Shown one piece after another: positions 33,754 through 41,701 of a DNA stretch of 64,000 nt. The position numbers were made by a program, and so were the translations under genes. The notes beneath the pieces were generated by a model. It saw nothing but the letters and a program-made list of their open reading frames with translations, had not been told where the DNA came from and searched no databases. Source of the stretch: Candidatus Magasanikiibacteriota bacterium. Lineage in GTDB: Bacteria; Patescibacteriota; Patescibacteriia; Magasanikbacterales; UBA922. Positions within the stretch are counted from its first letter, which is position 1, and every line of letters begins with the position of its first letter. The stretch lies in NCBI GenBank assembly GCA_003518365.1, contig DOYU01000021.1, positions 1-64,000 on the forward strand. Reading direction: 5' to 3'.

Positions 33754-34284
33754 ATGCCAACAATAACTTTCAAAACAACACTCCTCACCATTGGCTCATG
33801 GACTATTCTTCGATTGCCAAAACAGGCAAGCGCGAAACTCCCCTCTCGCGGCATGTGTATGGTGGAAGGAAAAATCAATGATGTGCCATTTCAGACACCA
33901 CTCGAACCAGATGGTGAAGGTAGTCATTGGTTTCGTGTCGATGCCACACTGGCAAAGAAAGCTGGTGTGCATGCAGGTGACACCGTCACACTCGCAATCG
34001 AACCAATGAAAGAATGGCCAAACCCAACGGTGCCAGCAGATCTAAAAAAAGCACTTGCTACGAATAAAAAGGTTGCGCAAGTGTGGGAAGACATCACACC
34101 AATCGCGCGCTGGGACTGGATCAGATGGATCCGTTCGACAAACAATGCCGACACACGAAAAAAACGCATCGACGTGGCATGCTCGAAAATGACAAGTGGC
34201 ATGAAGAGACCGTGCTGCTTTAACCGCAGCATGTGCACCGAACCGAAGGTGTCGAAAAGCGGTGTGCTACTCGACATAAAGTAA
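33754..34284 (+). CDS. DUF1905/YdeI-like protein
   Basis: A 176-residue cytosolic protein. The N-terminal DUF1905 domain (about 5-92) is recognisable by ILRLPKQASAKLPSRGMCMVEGKINDVPFQTPL then the AGVHAGDTVTLAIEP end. A C-terminal YdeI/OmpD-associated segment (about 108-150) contains WEDITPIARWDWIRWIRSTNNADTRKKRIDVACSKM. The function is unknown. The start MPTITFKTTLL is chosen as the first Met after the GH3 gene with homology. Proline leader sequences begin just after its stop codon. Confidence 0.75.
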   Translation: MPTITFKTTLLTIGSWTILRLPKQASAKLPSRGMCMVEGKINDVPFQTPLEPDGEGSHWFRVDATLAKKAGVHAGDTVTLAIEPMKEWPNPTVPADLKKALATNKKVAQVWEDITPIARWDWIRWIRSTNNADTRKKRIDVACSKMTSGMKRPCCFNRSMCTEPKVSKSGVLLDIK

Positions 34285-34287
34285 TGC

Positions 34288-34316
34288 TTGACTTTTGCCA
34301 AGCACTTCGATAGAGT
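34288..34316 (+). promoter_or_regulatory. proABC promoter
   Basis: TTGACT (34288-34293), 17-nt spacer, TAGAGT (34311-34316). The same -10 TAGAGT is used at nrnA. Transcription would begin about 34323, almost at the ATG of the leader peptide, so that mRNA may be nearly leaderless. Confidence 0.55.
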
Positions 34317-34325
34317 ATATTCACT

Positions 34326-34388
34326 ATGAATCGACGAGCATACACAACATTTGTACCGCCAACCTACACTTCTCCCCCGGGTGTATAG
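34326..34388 (+). CDS. Proline-rich leader peptide of proABC
   Basis: A 20-codon ORF with ATG at 34326 and TAG at 34386. It encodes two Pro-Pro pairs: codons 11-12 (CCG CCA, 34356-34361) and 17-18 (CCC CCG, 34374-34379). Four Pro in 20 residues just before the proline biosynthesis operon is a typical attenuation layout. Pro-Pro pairs are also slow sites that need EF-P, which would sharpen the sensing. There is no SD, in line with a near-leaderless transcript. This is an inference from layout and not proven. Confidence 0.6.
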   Translation: MNRRAYTTFVPPTYTSPPGV

Positions 34389-34435
34389 ATATTTTTGTAT
34401 CAAACTGTTACTAAGCACCCGATCGGGTGCTTTTT
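34378..34435 (+). promoter_or_regulatory. Transcription attenuator of proABC
   Basis: The terminator is an 8-bp stem AAGCACCC/GGGTGCTT with loop GATC (34413-34432), followed by a T-run. An alternative pairing uses CGGGTGT at 34378-34384, inside the last codons of the leader peptide, with GCACCCG at 34415-34421, which is the left arm of the terminator. A ribosome that finishes the peptide covers 34378-34384 and lets the terminator form. A ribosome stalled at Pro codons 11-12 leaves it free, so the antiterminator forms and proA is transcribed. Confidence 0.6.
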
Positions 34436-34457
34436 CTTACTTCTCTTATATTCATCT

Positions 34458-35639
34458 ATGAAGACTGAACAAAAAAACAATGTCCTCACCTCCCTCGCCA
34501 CATTACTCCGAGAGCAAACGGATGCCATCTTACACGCCAATACACAGGATCTCGACAATGCGTCTGATATGGATACAGCATTGCGCGAGAGATTGGCACT
34601 CGATGCTACAAAAATTCAAAGCATGATTACGTCGATTCACACCATTCTGACACTGCCAGATCCTGAACAAAAAATCATTTCTGCATACACGCATGACAAT
34701 GGCCTCGTGATAAAAAATATGACTGTGACTTTTGGCACGATCTTGATTATCTATGAATCACGTCCGGATGTGACGATAGAGGCATCCGCGCTCGCCTTCA
34801 AAGCAGGCAACACGGTACTGCTGAAAGGTGGAAAAGAATCTCTCCATACCAATCTCGCTCTCATCGATCTCTGGCACAAAGCATTGTCTATACATGATAT
34901 TGATACGTCATATGTAACATATCTCGATATGGACAGAGATGACACGCAATCACTCATTGCAAACAACACACATGATGTTGATCTCATCATTCCACGCGGC
35001 GGCGAAGGGTTGATTTCGTTTGTAGAAACACATGCAAGCGTGCCAGTCCTCGTGAGTGGGCGCGGCAACAATTTTCTCTATCTTGATAGTGACGCGGATA
35101 TCGACATGGCAATTGATATTATAAAAAACGGAAAATCGCGCATAAGCGTGTGCAATGCACTTGATAAAGTATTGATCAATGAGCAGGTGTCTGACGAACA
35201 TATCCGCATGATCACATCCACAGTGCATGATGCTGGCATTGCGCTCCTCGGCGACGAACACATTGTAGCAATTGATGAACGCGTGATGCGCGTCGAAGAT
35301 ATGGAAGCAATTCTCAAAAAAGAATTTCTTTCTGCGACGCTCTTTCTTCACGTGGTAGACACTCTCGACACAGCAATATATATGATCAATACCTATTCTG
35401 GCGGACATTCAGCAAGCATCGTCTCAAACAATGCTGCACACGCGGACACATTTCAACAGCAGGTTGACTGTGCTGCCGTCTATCACAATGCATCATCGCG
35501 TTTTACGGATGGCGGACAATTTGGACTTGGTGGAGAAATCGCAATCAGTACTCAAAAGCTCCACTGTCGTGGTCCCATCGGACTCGATAGTCTTGTGACA
35601 AATAAATGGTTCATCACTGGAACCGGACAAATTAGATAA
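34458..35639 (+). CDS. proA: Glutamate-5-semialdehyde dehydrogenase (gamma-glutamyl phosphate reductase)
   Basis: Second enzyme of proline synthesis, NADPH-dependent. The 393-residue protein starts MKTEQKNNVLTSLATLLREQ; the longer frame to 34395 would cross the attenuator and has no support. It has the aldehyde dehydrogenase-like VTFGTILIIYESRPDVT near 90, FKAGNTVLLKGGKES near 115, and active-site Cys in SRISVCNALDKVL near residue 253. The C-terminal RGPIGLDSLVTNKW is family typical. It is the first gene of proABC, 7 nt before proB. Confidence 0.93.
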   Translation: MKTEQKNNVLTSLATLLREQTDAILHANTQDLDNASDMDTALRERLALDATKIQSMITSIHTILTLPDPEQKIISAYTHDNGLVIKNMTVTFGTILIIYESRPDVTIEASALAFKAGNTVLLKGGKESLHTNLALIDLWHKALSIHDIDTSYVTYLDMDRDDTQSLIANNTHDVDLIIPRGGEGLISFVETHASVPVLVSGRGNNFLYLDSDADIDMAIDIIKNGKSRISVCNALDKVLINEQVSDEHIRMITSTVHDAGIALLGDEHIVAIDERVMRVEDMEAILKKEFLSATLFLHVVDTLDTAIYMINTYSGGHSASIVSNNAAHADTFQQQVDCAAVYHNASSRFTDGGQFGLGGEIAISTQKLHCRGPIGLDSLVTNKWFITGTGQIR

Positions 35640-35646
35640 CCGTATT

Positions 35647-36414
35647 ATGAAAAGAAAAAAAATCGTCCTCAAACTTGGCACATCGACCCTCACAGCAGGC
35701 AGCACCCATATCTCGTATGGAAAACTGGAAGACATTGCAAGACAACTACTCGCCTTGCGTGACACGTATGATATTATCGTTGTTTCTTCTGGTGCGATCG
35801 CCACAGCAAAACAATTTGTGTCTCTCTCCGGCAATGGCAACACCGTTGAATTGAAGCAGGCACTCTCAGCGATTGGCCAGCCAAAATTGATGAGTATGTA
35901 TGACGAAGTGTTTGAAAAGTTTGGCTTACACATGGCGCAGTGTCTGCTCACAAATCGCGATATTGACCACGATGTCTCACGAACAAACATAAAAAATACG
36001 CTTGATGTGTTGCTTGCAAATGGATACACACCTATCATCAATGAAAATGATACAGTCGCCATCGAAGAAATTATGTTTGGTGACAACGATGCACTTGCTG
36101 CACACGTGGCCGTGATCGCCGAGGCAGACTTGGTCGTGCTTGCATCAGACGTGGATGGCTTGTATGATCGAAATATACACATAGATAAAGATGCCATCCT
36201 TATCACCGAGGTGTCAGATTTGCAATCTGTCGAATCATACATTGGAGAAAGTACGACAACACTCGGCACCGGTGGCATGAGATCAAAATTAAAATCAGTT
36301 GAAATTTGTAGAAACGCGGGCATTGAAGTCTGGATTGTGAACGGTCAAAAACAAAACTTTCTTGTCGATGCACTCGAACATAAGATTCAATTCACTACAT
36401 TTACCACCACCTAA
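35647..36414 (+). CDS. proB: Glutamate 5-kinase without PUA domain
   Basis: Phosphorylates glutamate, first step of proline synthesis. The 255-residue amino-acid kinase domain has KLGTSTLT near residue 9, VVSSGAIATAKQ near 45, INENDTVAIEE near 136, FGDNDALAAHVA and LASDVDGLYD, and ends with GTGGMRSKLKS. The usual C-terminal PUA domain (about 100 residues) is absent, as in other short ProB forms. No SD (GTATTATG). Confidence 0.93.
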   Translation: MKRKKIVLKLGTSTLTAGSTHISYGKLEDIARQLLALRDTYDIIVVSSGAIATAKQFVSLSGNGNTVELKQALSAIGQPKLMSMYDEVFEKFGLHMAQCLLTNRDIDHDVSRTNIKNTLDVLLANGYTPIINENDTVAIEEIMFGDNDALAAHVAVIAEADLVVLASDVDGLYDRNIHIDKDAILITEVSDLQSVESYIGESTTTLGTGGMRSKLKSVEICRNAGIEVWIVNGQKQNFLVDALEHKIQFTTFTTT

Positions 36415-36415
36415 T

Positions 36416-37183
36416 ATGAAACATGGATTTATTGGATTTGGGAATATTGCGCACGCCCTCCATGCAGGATTGCAAAAAAATCAAGACAACACATTCAAAT
36501 ATATCTCAAAGAGTACGCCAAACGAGAATCTCGATGCGGCAAAGAATATTGGTGACCTCGCAGAATGGGCAGATGTGATTTGGCTTTGCGTGAAACCACA
36601 ACAAGCAGCCGAGGTTCTCTCTGAACTGCGCGGCGCAGATCTCTCAAACACGATCGTTGTCTCCCCTATTGCCGGAGTAAAGATCTCAACACTGCAAGAA
36701 ACACTCGGCACAGATATGCCTCTTGTCAGAATTATGCCAAATCTTGCCTTGCAGTACGGACATTCTGTCACTGCGTTTTGTGCGAGTGAGATGGATGATG
36801 ATGTGAAAAAAGTGTACGTTGCACTCGAAACCATGGGCATTGTATTGCATCTGACTGAAGACAAATTTGATCTGTTCACTGCCCTGTTTGGCAGTGGCCC
36901 AGCATTTTTGCTCCGCGTGTTGAACGTCTTTCAAGAGCAAGCCATTGTCTTGGGAATTTCTGAGCAAGAAGCTGCATCACTGGTATTAACATTACTGAAA
37001 GGGACTACTGCATATCTAGGTGAAAACAAAGAGCAAAGTATCACAGAACTCATTGCACAAGTCGCAAGTAAAGGCGGCGTGACAGAAGCTGGATTGCACT
37101 ATTTTGATGACCATCATATAGCGCAGTCATTTCAAGATATGATCTCAATTGCAAAGGAACAATCTGCACGTCTGGGGACGTAA
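36416..37183 (+). CDS. proC: Pyrroline-5-carboxylate reductase
   Basis: Last step of proline synthesis, NAD(P)H-dependent. The 255-residue protein starts MKHGFIGFGNIAHALHAGL with the Rossmann glycine motif. The later LFGSGPAFLLRVLNVFQEQAI is the catalytic-domain signature (SGPAxx), and SKGGVTEAGL near 220 is the C-terminal motif. The ATG is 1 nt after the proB stop. With proA and proB this completes the glutamate to proline pathway, unusual for a group that generally lacks amino-acid pathways. Confidence 0.93.
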   Translation: MKHGFIGFGNIAHALHAGLQKNQDNTFKYISKSTPNENLDAAKNIGDLAEWADVIWLCVKPQQAAEVLSELRGADLSNTIVVSPIAGVKISTLQETLGTDMPLVRIMPNLALQYGHSVTAFCASEMDDDVKKVYVALETMGIVLHLTEDKFDLFTALFGSGPAFLLRVLNVFQEQAIVLGISEQEAASLVLTLLKGTTAYLGENKEQSITELIAQVASKGGVTEAGLHYFDDHHIAQSFQDMISIAKEQSARLGT

Positions 37184-37249
37184 TACATTACCATTCTTTT
37201 GTCATGAACGACAAAGTGGTATATCATACGACATACATACACTATCACT

Positions 37250-37774
37250 ATGGCTGCAACGCAGGGAGATATCGAACAACTCTTCATGACACTCTACGAC
37301 ACGTATCAAGATGCGATTTTTCGGCATTGCTATTTTCGTGTCTATCATCGAGAGATTGCAAAAGAGCTTGCGCAAGAAGCATTCATGAAGGTCTGGAACT
37401 ATCTGCAAAAAGGAAATACACTCGAACACCCCAAAGCATTTCTCTATAAAATAGCGACAAACACAGTCATCGACTACCGGCGACGAAAAAAAGAACAATC
37501 ACTGGAACAACTCCAAGACACAGGATTTCAAATCGCTGATACCGATCGAATGGAAGAAACCGTGGACGGGAATATGGCCATGGCACACCTCAGAGAAGTC
37601 CTCGACACGCTCGAAGACATCTATCGCGAAGCCTTTCTCTTACGCTATATCGAAGGATTGAAACCAAAAGAAATCGCCGTGATGACTGGCGAAACCGTGA
37701 ATGTCATCTCAGTAAGAATCACAAGGGCAAAACGTCAGGTACAGCAGAAGATGAAACACATCCCAACGGTATGA
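37250..37774 (+). CDS. ECF-type RNA polymerase sigma factor (first of three)
   Basis: A 174-residue sigma-70 family group 4 factor. Region 2 is seen in LYDTYQDAIFRHCYFRV and AKELAQEAFMKVWNYL (core binding and -10 recognition), and region 4 in FLLRYIEGLKPKEIAVMTGETVNVISVRITRAKRQ, the helix-turn-helix for -35 recognition. It overlaps the partner gene by 4 nt (ATGA), so they are coupled. The region upstream holds the hairpin TTTGTC-ATGAAC-GACAAA (about 37198-37215) close to the start. Confidence 0.9.
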   Translation: MAATQGDIEQLFMTLYDTYQDAIFRHCYFRVYHREIAKELAQEAFMKVWNYLQKGNTLEHPKAFLYKIATNTVIDYRRRKKEQSLEQLQDTGFQIADTDRMEETVDGNMAMAHLREVLDTLEDIYREAFLLRYIEGLKPKEIAVMTGETVNVISVRITRAKRQVQQKMKHIPTV

Positions 37775-39117
37775 AAAAGCTACACAAACAATTGAACCAT
37801 GTCAGATTGACAAAGCAAGAATCGGCAGATATGCGTGGTGAGATGTTGTCATACATGAAAGAACACCCAGCAGCGGTAAGTCCTGTAAGAAAATCTGATC
37901 CTATCCGACATAGTATGGGTATAGGGAAACACTTCCCTATACGCTTACTCGTAACACACAATCGTATGTTTGCAGGAATCTTACTTGCCATTGTGGCAGC
38001 ACTCAGTGGAGGGACCGTATTTGCAGCACAAGGAGCATTGCCAGGAGATATGCTGTACCCAATAAAAGTGAACGTCAACGAAGAAGTACGTGGTGCCTTC
38101 ACATTGAATACAGAAGCAAAAGTCGCATGGGAGACTACCCTTGCAGAACGTAGATCACACGAAGCAGCAACACTTGTGACAGAAGGAACACTTGACGAAG
38201 ACGTCGCAGCAGACCTTTCAGCCAGGCTCGCAACACATCTTGACAAAGCCGAATCGCTCATGGCAGAGCTGGAAGCAAAAGGAAATCTGGAAGCCGCTGC
38301 CAATGCCCAAAGTAGACTGGAAGCGTTATTGAACGTCCAACAACGCATCTTCCAATCACTTGAAGATGACGCAACCGCTGACACAGAAGACAACACCACT
38401 ACAAGCACTACAACCACAACAACGTCAACAGATACTGACGACGAGGATGATGATACAAATGATGACAATCGAAAAAATGTGTCATCAATCACCCATATCC
38501 TCGACGCACTCGAACATAAAGCTGATGTTCAAGAACGGGTGAGAGCAGACTACGCAGACAAACTTGAGGAAAAAGATGAAGACGACCGAGCTCGTACGCT
38601 CGCTCAAACAAAACAAGTCACTGAAACAAAAATTGCAACCACAGAAAAAATCCTTCTCGCATTTGAAGAAAAAAATGGCGCACGAACAGAAGCACACACA
38701 GCATTTAACGCAGCTGTCAAGGTAAAACAAGAAGCTGATCAAAAACTTCTTGCAAAAGAATACGGCGATGCATTTGAACTCTATCACAAGGCGCAAACCA
38801 TGCTTGATCGCGTTCATCTCTTCTTACGCACTTCAGCCGCTATTGGGATTGATCTCCAGATAGACACTGATCGTGATGACGACGGGGACGACGACCGAAA
38901 TCGATCAGACGAAAAACGTGAAGATGTGAATGATGAAGATACAGACGACGAGCAAAATGCTGATGATGCAGACGAGAAAGAAGATGAAGAGAAAAATGAT
39001 GATGATACTGATGAAGATGACGCACTCAATATTGAGATAGAAACCGACGCACTTCTCGATATTGACGACAAAGAGACACGCAGCGAATCAAAGAGTCGCG
39101 TGAACATTGGATTGTAA
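37771..39117 (+). CDS. DUF5667-like membrane partner of the ECF sigma factor
   Basis: A 448-residue protein. Residues 1-65 are cytosolic and anti-sigma-like, then one transmembrane segment at about 66-87, then the DUF5667 signature ALPGDMLYPIKVNVNEEVR (about 90-110), helical repeats to about 360, and a long Asp/Glu tail. The acidic tail (about 60% Asp/Glu) is outside the cell if the topology holds. As a partner of the sigma factor it probably holds it at the membrane; a Ca-binding or surface role for the tail is open. Confidence 0.75.
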   Translation: MKKLHKQLNHVRLTKQESADMRGEMLSYMKEHPAAVSPVRKSDPIRHSMGIGKHFPIRLLVTHNRMFAGILLAIVAALSGGTVFAAQGALPGDMLYPIKVNVNEEVRGAFTLNTEAKVAWETTLAERRSHEAATLVTEGTLDEDVAADLSARLATHLDKAESLMAELEAKGNLEAAANAQSRLEALLNVQQRIFQSLEDDATADTEDNTTTSTTTTTTSTDTDDEDDDTNDDNRKNVSSITHILDALEHKADVQERVRADYADKLEEKDEDDRARTLAQTKQVTETKIATTEKILLAFEEKNGARTEAHTAFNAAVKVKQEADQKLLAKEYGDAFELYHKAQTMLDRVHLFLRTSAAIGIDLQIDTDRDDDGDDDRNRSDEKREDVNDEDTDDEQNADDADEKEDEEKNDDDTDEDDALNIEIETDALLDIDDKETRSESKSRVNIGL

Positions 39118-39135
39118 ATAACAATTTTTACATGA

Positions 39136-39165
39136 TAAACCACTTGCATTCATGCTGGTGGTTTA
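39136..39165 (+). terminator. Hairpin after the first ECF module
   Basis: TAAACCAC/GTGGTTTA stem with a loop of about 14 nt, 18 nt after the stop codon. It is followed by ATATTTA and not a clean T-run. Confidence 0.5.
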
Positions 39166-39220
39166 TATTTACGCTCGTTCTAATTCTATGGATGCTTTTG
39201 ATAACGGCTACAAGTAAACA

Positions 39221-39351
39221 AAGGGTTTTGAGGGGGAAGCTGTTCGAGCCTCATCGCTTGTCAATGAGTACTTTATTAGCGCCGACACAGGCGAGTTCTT
39301 CCCCCCAACACTTTTTGTTACTTTTTGGTGACAAAAAGTAAGGAAAGAAGT
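39221..39351. repeat. 131-bp dispersed repeat, copy 1
   Basis: The whole 131-nt stretch recurs at 55273-55403 without gaps and with about 14 mismatches by eye (close to 90%). It contains GACACAGGCGAGTTCTT in the middle and the hairpin TTACTTTTTG-GTGA-CAAAAAGTAA (39318-39341) near the end. No ORF spans it. Copies sit 100 and 80 nt after the stop codons of unrelated plus-strand genes. Confidence 0.8.
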
Positions 39352-39492
39352 GACTTACAGTGGGTGACCTAAAAATTTGTTTACAGAATAGACTCTCATA
39401 TACTGAATGACGTTCAAACGTGCAGCATGTTACTTTCTCACGATTCTATCGTATACTATAGTAGAAGCATACAAAAAGATATCTTTTTCCCC

Positions 39493-40062
39493 ATGAACAA
39501 CACACATATACAGCGTTGGGCCGATGCCGCATCACACGGAGATCGTGAAGCTTTTGGTCGTCTCTATGATCTGTATATCAAAGAGATCTATCGCTTTGTC
39601 TATTACAAAACACATCACACACAAACGGCAGAAGATTTGACTGCAGATATTTTTGTCAAAGCAATCAAAAATATTTCCTCATATGTTCACACCCACGGAT
39701 CCTTTCGCACATGGCTCTATACCATCACGCGAAGTGCAGTCATCGATCACTATCGGACACAAAAACATGATTCGCCCATAGAAGATGCATGGGACATCGT
39801 GCCAACAAAAGATACCACACAACAAATCCATGCACGCATAGAGATAGATCAGCTCAAACCGTATCTGGCACAATTGTCATCAGAACAGCGAGATATTCTT
39901 GTTCTCAGGCTATGGCAAGCAAAAAGCTATAAAGAAATAGCAGACATCCTCGGCAAAAGTGAAGCAAGCTGCAAAATGGCATTCTCCAGATCTCTCAAAA
40001 CACTTCGTGACAACATGCCCCTTCATCTCTTCCTCATGTTTCTTACCACTCCATTCTTATGA
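39493..40062 (+). CDS. ECF-type RNA polymerase sigma factor (second of three)
   Basis: A 189-residue group 4 sigma factor. Region 2 includes AFGRLYDLYIKEIYRFVYY and TAEDLTADIFVKAIKNI, and region 4 RDILVLRLWQAKSYKEIADILGKSEASCKMAFSRSLKTLR. The start MNNTHIQRW is the first Met before region 2; earlier codons overlap the promoter side. A TATACT box is about 39452-39457. It overlaps the membrane partner by 4 nt (ATGA). Confidence 0.9.
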   Translation: MNNTHIQRWADAASHGDREAFGRLYDLYIKEIYRFVYYKTHHTQTAEDLTADIFVKAIKNISSYVHTHGSFRTWLYTITRSAVIDHYRTQKHDSPIEDAWDIVPTKDTTQQIHARIEIDQLKPYLAQLSSEQRDILVLRLWQAKSYKEIADILGKSEASCKMAFSRSLKTLRDNMPLHLFLMFLTTPFL

Positions 40063-41558
40063 AAAAAATACATACATTTCTCAAAGAACTCTACGCCATC
40101 GATCCAACGCTGAAAGCGCATGAAACAGAACTCATCATACTCCTCACGCGCATGCTCGAACAAAAACCAGACGTACATATCGACGACGCATTTGTATCCT
40201 CACTTCGAAAACGACTTGTGGGGACACCGGTACCGTCATCACCTTCATTCTTCACGCATCTTTTTATGAACAAACAACCAGCCTTCATTGCAACAGGTGC
40301 AGTCCTCTCGCTCGCGTTGCTCGTGGGTGTCTATCACTATGGCACGACACGTACAGGCATGATCTCAGGAGGCCAATTTGCTTCGATCTTTTCACCAAAT
40401 GAGGTCGTCCACAGAAATGCAGGAGCCTTTGGTGTGCTCTCGTCAACAGAAAGCGCTGCCGCACCGACAGCAGAATCAGTCTCCTTTGATACCAGTATGC
40501 TCAGCAGCCGTATGCCAGCAGATACGGTGGTCGGCATGGGTGGCGATGGCGTGGATGCAAAGATGATGATCGCGCCAGCACCATACCGCTACACATACAC
40601 GTATACTGGCGAGCCGCTCGAGCTCACTGACACCACGCTCCCAGTCTATCGACGCATCGTGCCAACGAATGCATCACAGGCACTCGGTACACAACTCAGC
40701 AATGTCGGCACAGGTCTTGTCGATTTGTCCTCATTTGGCACACTGCATGCAGAAACGATTTCTATCTATGACAACGAATATCGTATCACTATCGATATTG
40801 CCAATGGGCAAGCAAGTATTTATGAAAATTACGACAATCGACAGGACATCTATCGTGAAGCCACAGAAGCAGACATGTTGCCAGAACAACAATTGATCGA
40901 CATCGCAGATGCATTTTTACGCGCACACAATATCAGCACAGCGGGTTATGGCACACCAGTCGTAGATATGCAGTGGAAAACAGTGCAAGCAAAGCAAGAA
41001 ACTGCTGATGCAGCATACCAGACGTATATTCCAAATATCATCACGATCATCTATCCATTCCAGCTCGAAGATCATACTGCGCATGACTATAGCGGATTGC
41101 CAGAGGGCATGCGTGTGAATGTCGACATCTTCACAAAAAAAGTAAATAATGTCTCAAATCTCATGGCAGGAGGATTTGAAGCATCAGACTACGATGTGAC
41201 GACAGACAGTAGCCGCGTGATCTCACTTGCAGAGCAAGGTGGACTCAACATGTATCCATGGTATGCAGAAGAGTCAGAAGAACGAATCCTCGAGCTCGGC
41301 ACGCCAACGCTCGTCTATATCCAGCACTACTTGCCACAGGAAGGCAATGCACGTTCGTACGAAGTGTTTATCCCTGCACTCCAATTCCCTGTACAAAATA
41401 TCCCAACAGATGAACCATTCTACAGCTCACGCATTATCACGATCCCGCTGGTCACCAATATTCTCGATGAAGAAAGAGACCGCCCGATCCCTACAGAACC
41501 ACCGATCCTCCTGATGAAAGATGGTGCAGAGCCGGCAGTGGAACCTGCGGTAAGATAA
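40059..41558 (+). CDS. Membrane partner of the second ECF sigma factor, putative anti-sigma
   Basis: A 499-residue protein. Residues 1-70 are cytosolic, then one transmembrane helix at about 72-93 (AFIATGAVLSLALLVGVYHYG) and a large outside domain of about 400 residues rich in Thr, Asp and Tyr. The outside domain contains YDNEYRITIDIANGQASIYENY and a Pro-rich end. The coupling by ATGA to the sigma gene is the basis for calling it anti-sigma. The outer domain is not a recognised family. Confidence 0.65.
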   Translation: MKKIHTFLKELYAIDPTLKAHETELIILLTRMLEQKPDVHIDDAFVSSLRKRLVGTPVPSSPSFFTHLFMNKQPAFIATGAVLSLALLVGVYHYGTTRTGMISGGQFASIFSPNEVVHRNAGAFGVLSSTESAAAPTAESVSFDTSMLSSRMPADTVVGMGGDGVDAKMMIAPAPYRYTYTYTGEPLELTDTTLPVYRRIVPTNASQALGTQLSNVGTGLVDLSSFGTLHAETISIYDNEYRITIDIANGQASIYENYDNRQDIYREATEADMLPEQQLIDIADAFLRAHNISTAGYGTPVVDMQWKTVQAKQETADAAYQTYIPNIITIIYPFQLEDHTAHDYSGLPEGMRVNVDIFTKKVNNVSNLMAGGFEASDYDVTTDSSRVISLAEQGGLNMYPWYAEESEERILELGTPTLVYIQHYLPQEGNARSYEVFIPALQFPVQNIPTDEPFYSSRIITIPLVTNILDEERDRPIPTEPPILLMKDGAEPAVEPAVR

Positions 41559-41570
41559 CAATTTATTTCA

Positions 41571-41649
41571 ACAAAAAAGCCACTCACTTCCCCCCTGTAC
41601 TGATGCTGAGAATCTCAGAAGCAATACAGGATGTGTGAGTGGCTTTTGT
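41571..41649. terminator. Large bidirectional hairpin between convergent genes
   Basis: The outer stem ACAAAAAAGCCACTCAC/GTGAGTGGCTTTTGT-like arms enclose a loop containing CTGTA/TACAG and an inner palindrome CTGAGAATCTCAG. It ends transcription of the anti-sigma gene and of the minus-strand gene at 41702. Confidence 0.65.
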
Positions 41650-41701
41650 TGTACCGCCCACGCATCCCGTTGTCAGGGTTGGGGCGTGGGTGGAGCAGAG
41701 G

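Noticed and set aside
34285..34457. T-box riboswitch for proA
   Set aside because: No T-box consensus sequence or specifier-loop layout is visible; the leader peptide explains the region better.
35493..36323. 276-codon minus-strand ORF across proA and proB
   Set aside because: Antisense of two certain genes; Ser-rich with no motif.
37700..39117. Frameshift between sigma factor and DUF5667 gene
   Set aside because: The 4-nt ATGA overlap is normal coupling, and both products are complete.
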